DNA from: Arabidopsis thaliana
Taxonomy: Eukaryota > Streptophyta > Magnoliopsida > Brassicales > Brassicaceae
Assembly (NCBI RefSeq): GCF_000001735.4
Contig: NC_003074.8
Span: forward strand, 2,666,101-2,730,100
Direction of reading: 5' to 3'
Length of the DNA stretch: 64,000 nucleotides
Position 1 is the first letter of the stretch, and every line of letters starts with the position of its first letter. The notes beneath the pieces are model-generated. The model did no database searches and was not told where the DNA came from. It saw nothing but the letters and a program-made list of their open reading frames with translations. Positions 60,623 to 64,000 of the stretch are shown in pieces. Made by a program: the position numbers and the translations under genes.

Positions 60623-61184
60623 ATTTAACCCTCTATTTTTTTTGCATGTCGTCTTTCCGCTTCTCTCTATCGTATCATGTGAATAGTGGTTAGTTTTTTT
60701 TTGGGTAAAAGTAGTTTAATTCCCCTCAGGCCATATCTGTTTGAGGTTGGGTCTTATTTTGTTCTCTTGGGGTAGTTAATGCAAAACTCTTTTATTGTTC
60801 TTTGGTTACTCCATTATCAATCAAAGTATCGTTGGTCGCTCTTGAGTCAACTGGGTCTTCATGAAAAGAGTTGGAACTAAGTGATAGTAATGTTAAAACT
60901 GGGGGTGGAAAGCATAAATATCTAAAACAATTGATTGAAACCGGCTTAATGGGCTTTAAATATCTAAAACTAATGAGCTTGTCGACCCAAACGGGCTTTA
61001 AACTGAACGGCAAGGTGTTTGTATAAAGGGCGTTCGCAAACCTTGCCGTTTTAATATAAACTGTGTCGTTTCACTAGAAGGTTTTATAAAGTGTAAAACC
61101 TCTTTGCACCTCTCAGATTAAAAACCTCAGCTCGCAGGAAAGAAATCAGCGAATTTGTGAACTTCAGAGAAAAATTGGTCGTCA
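60623..61184. promoter_or_regulatory. Importin copy 2 3' flank and HCC1 promoter
   Basis: The first 150-200 bp are likely 3' UTR. Before HCC1 there are two GGGCTTTAAA blocks (60951-60960, 60993-61002), a stem-forming inverted repeat (61006-61050) and a TATA-like AATATAAAC at about 61053-61061. Confidence 0.45.
61006..61050. repeat. Imperfect inverted repeat upstream of HCC1
   Basis: The left arm AACGGCAAGGTGTTTG (61006-61021) and right arm CAAACCTTGCCGTT (61037-61050) pair over 14 bp with a 2-nt bulge and a 15-nt loop. It lies directly before the TATA-like sequence. It could be a paired protein-binding site. Confidence 0.65.
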
Positions 61185-63189
61185 ATGGCGTCTGCTCTAT
61201 GTAGAACTGCAAGCCGTCTTCGTTCCGTTCAACTTTTTCGTCGGATTCGCGTCTCCAGCGATCTACTATCGGCATCGTCTCCTTCTCCGGCGTGCATCTC
61301 CGACGCGCTTCGTCATGGAGATTTCTCTCTTCCTCGATCGGTTCGTCATTTCTTCTCCTCATCTGAATTCATTTTCTAATTCTCTTTGTTTTGAGCTCTC
61401 TAATTGCTATCTTCCTTTTGCAGTTTTTTTCACTTAACTGTGGAATCGAAATGCTGAAAATGGATCAGAGATGTTTGCTGAGTACTTCTGCTTCTGATAC
61501 TACCTCGAAACATGACTCAGGTAAACCGGAAACAAAATCTTCGGAGAAAAATGAGAAATCTGGAGGATCGGAGAGTTCTGATGGTGGTTCAGATCATAAA
61601 AACGAGCGTGCTTCTGGAAAAGACGTTCGTGGAGGGGTAACTGTTTCCATGAACAAAGTCTCTCTGATTGAATTGCAGAATTAAATGGTTGTTTTGGTCT
61701 AATATTTGATTGGAGAGTTTTTGGTTTGATTGCAGCCGGTTTCATGGATGAGCTTTTTCTTGCTGTTTGCTACTGGAGCTGGATTGGTCTACTATTATGA
61801 CACACAAAAGAAACGTCATATCGAAGGTACTCATCTATGGTGAGTTTCATTTTTTGAACATATCTACAAAGTAACACAAACTTGATCATGTAGAGTGTAG
61901 ACTACTATTACATGATTTGGCTACATAGCTCCCATTTTCTAGTTTGGATTGTGTAATAACAGTAAAACTGAGGTGCTAGATTTCGACCGAGCTCTTAATA
62001 TCTTGCATCATGTCGTACATTTTGCTAATGGAGTTCTGAAATGTCTAATTGAATACATTGTTTGTAGCTTAATGATCACAGGCCTTAGACCTTAGCAAAC
62101 GATATCTGATTTGGCTAGTGATAACCTTGGCAAGATAAATGAACTTATCACTTCTATCACTGAGTAAATGCTTAGGGATTTCACATTGATTTCTGCTGAA
62201 TCCCTCTTCGAGCTTATCTCGATTCTTCTTTGTATATTGACTTGGGTTCTTATTGATTTAGATATAAATAAGAACTCTATAGCCGTCAAGGAGGGGCCAT
62301 CTGCTGGAAAAGCAGCCATTGGAGGACCATTCAGCCTTATAAGAGACGATGGGAAACGTGTGACGGAGAAAAACTTGATGGGAAAATGGACCATTTTATA
62401 CTTTGGTTTCACTCATTGTCCCGATATCTGTCCTGACGAACTTATTAAGTTAGCTGCTGCCATTGACAAAATAAGTGAGATACCAACATTTTTTCATTTG
62501 TGTGATTCTACATTTGGAGATTTTTCCTCTAAGGTTATATCACATTTACACAGAGGAAAATTCGGGAGTAGACGTGGTGCCAGTGTTTATCTCTGTGGAC
62601 CCTGAAAGAGACACAGTTCAGCAAGTACATGAATATGTCAAAGGTAGATATTTTTCATTTCGAAAGATTCATTTGGTTTTGAAATGAAAATTCATAGTCT
62701 GATACTTCTTGTAGAATTTCACCCGAAATTGATCGGGTTAACTGGGAGCCCTGAAGAAATCAAATCGGTGGCCCGATCTTACCGGGTTTACTACATGAAG
62801 ACCGAAGAGGAAGATTCAGACTATCTCGTTGATCACTCTATAGTCATGTACGTGTACTTATTATCCCTTTAACATATTTTGTTAGGAAGATTATAGTTAT
62901 CGGCACAAAACCCGACATGCAGACTTAGAATTGTTCATGTTCATATTCTCAAATTTCAGAATTTACATAGTTACATTTTACATAGTTACAGTGTAATGAT
63001 TCATCTTGTATGTGTTCAGTAGTGTTTGATCTCTTTTTTGGTGGTTGGAGTTTTGATATGTAAACATGTTGTGGGTGAAGGTACTTGATGAGTCCGGAGA
63101 TGAATTTTGTGAAATTCTACGGGAAGAATCACGATGTTGACTCGTTGACAGACGGCGTTGTAAAAGAGATCCGTCAGTACCGGAAGTAA
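61185..63189 (+). CDS. HCC1: SCO1-type mitochondrial copper chaperone
   Basis: Seven exons: 61185..61340, 61424..61636, 61736..61826, 62262..62474, 62554..62643, 62715..62847, 63081..63189, giving 334 aa. The Arg/Ser-rich N terminus ([20 protein letters not shown]) is a mitochondrial presequence. A low-complexity Ser/Lys linker precedes one membrane span ([19 protein letters not shown], about 126-144). The SCO thioredoxin-like domain carries the copper ligands C206 and C210 ([11 protein letters not shown]) and H295 ([10 protein letters not shown]). SCO proteins load copper on the CuA site of cytochrome c oxidase subunit 2; Arabidopsis HCC1 (At3g08950) is needed for complex IV and is embryo lethal when lost. 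All junctions are GT-AG and in frame. Confidence 0.94.
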
Positions 63190-64000
63190 AGAACCTTCGA
63201 AGTACACTTAGGTGATTAATATACATTATTCCCATTTTTGGAAGCTCATCATTAATAAGGATTTCTCAGAACACGGAGCTGCTTGTGTTTCCTTGAAAAA
63301 ACATCAGTTTTTGTTGTGGCCGAGCATGCACACAACGGTAGTATCCATACTATAAGGGCATTAAGGGATCAATTGAGATTATTCCGATTACCCGTGTCCC
63401 ATAAATTGATCACACTTCTTCGTATAGAATTTTAAGGCCTAAATTATCGGCAGTGCTTAAATGTCGAACTAAGAGGCAGTGCTTAATTACCCGTTATTGC
63501 TAAATACCATAGTATGTGTTTTTACAAAATCATCATAGTAAAGAGAGTTTACACGACCAAGGAGTAATTTGTGAAAATCTGCAATTGGGATCTAACAGTG
63601 CGTACGATCACAACACTTGTATGAAACGGTCGACTATAAAATCACGAAGCCAAGATTTATTCATAAGGGAGAATGAGTAAAAATCAGCAAGTACAACAGT
63701 ACGACAGATAGAGACAAAAACTCCGACCTGTTCCCATCATATGTAAAGTTAGAGTTCTTGGGACAAAAAACAGACCGGAAATACATCGTAAGGATCTCCC
63801 TATTTTGATTCCTCACTTTTTCTTTAGTGTTGTTTGTAACATTGGGACAAAAACGTTGTATTGAAGAATGAATTGACATACTAAACTCGACCAAAGGAAA
63901 ACAAATATAAGTCTCTGAAAGATGCCTCCTTTTGTTCTGTAGGGAATCATGGGCAGCTAAAAGGGAATCACCTCATCAAAGATATGTACATAGTTCATCA
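63190..64000. other. Downstream flank of HCC1, no gene seen
   Basis: The start is HCC1 3' UTR. The rest is AT-rich without a recognisable domain on either strand. The minus-strand open frame at 63661-63894 has no clear content and could belong to the 3' UTR of a neighbour beyond the window. Confidence 0.4.

Overview
The window is plant nuclear DNA. It has AT-rich spacers, short GT-AG introns, dense gene spacing (about one gene per 3 kb) and plant-only families: a DYW pentatricopeptide protein, a lectin receptor kinase, LHCB4/CP29, RGP/UDP-arabinopyranose mutase and a DUF538 protein. The gene order (BRISC-Abro1-like, TOL8, SIEL, F-box/kelch, PPR-DYW, D-Ala-D-Ala ligase, RAPTOR1B, PYR4, LecRK-VI.1, SPC24/MUN, DUF538, RGP3, DnaJ, rhodanese STR10, LMBR1-like, LHCB4.2, two importin-beta genes, HCC1) is the one I know from Arabidopsis thaliana chromosome 3, about At3g08780 to At3g08950. 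Several proteins I assembled exon by exon (TOL8 607 aa, SIEL 936, RGP3 362, LHCB4.2 287, HCC1 334) are full length and in frame, so this is A. thaliana or something extremely close. The species call is recognition from memory; no search was run.

Layout. 0.3-9 kb: a BRISC subunit (-) divergent from TOL8 (+), then SIEL (+). 9.5-20 kb: F-box/kelch, PPR-DYW and a double-domain D-Ala-D-Ala ligase, all (-). 20.9-28.8 kb: RAPTOR1B (-), the TORC1 scaffold. 28.8-30.7 kb: an AT-rich spacer holding one possible small ORF. 30.7-36.5 kb: PYR4 and LecRK-VI.1 (-). 37-38 kb: SPC24/MUN (+), apparently with an AT-AC intron. 39.4-40.2 kb: a broken ferritin copy (-) with a remnant of a ferritin-type promoter. 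40.6-46 kb: DUF538 (+), RGP3 (-) and DnaJ (-). 46-52.6 kb: STR10, LMBR1-like and LHCB4.2 (+). 53-60.6 kb: a large inverted duplication carrying two head-to-head importin-beta-like genes, each with one indel. 61-63.2 kb: HCC1 (+). The last 0.8 kb shows no gene.

These are independent eukaryotic genes, not an operon or a dedicated system. Their roles are spread over ubiquitin and endosome biology (BRISC, TOL8), nuclear and RNA or transport functions (SIEL, importins), TOR signalling, organelle functions (D-Ala ligase, PPR, PYR4, STR10, LHCB4.2, HCC1), cell wall (RGP3), cell surface (LecRK, LMBR1-like) and mitosis (SPC24).

I found no convincing new multi-gene system. The items most worth a second look are the ferritin relic with its promoter remnant, the reciprocal indels in the inverted importin pair, two apparently non-canonical introns (AT-AC in SPC24, GA-AG in RGP3), the tandem D-Ala ligase and a 46-codon ORF with promoter-like sequence.
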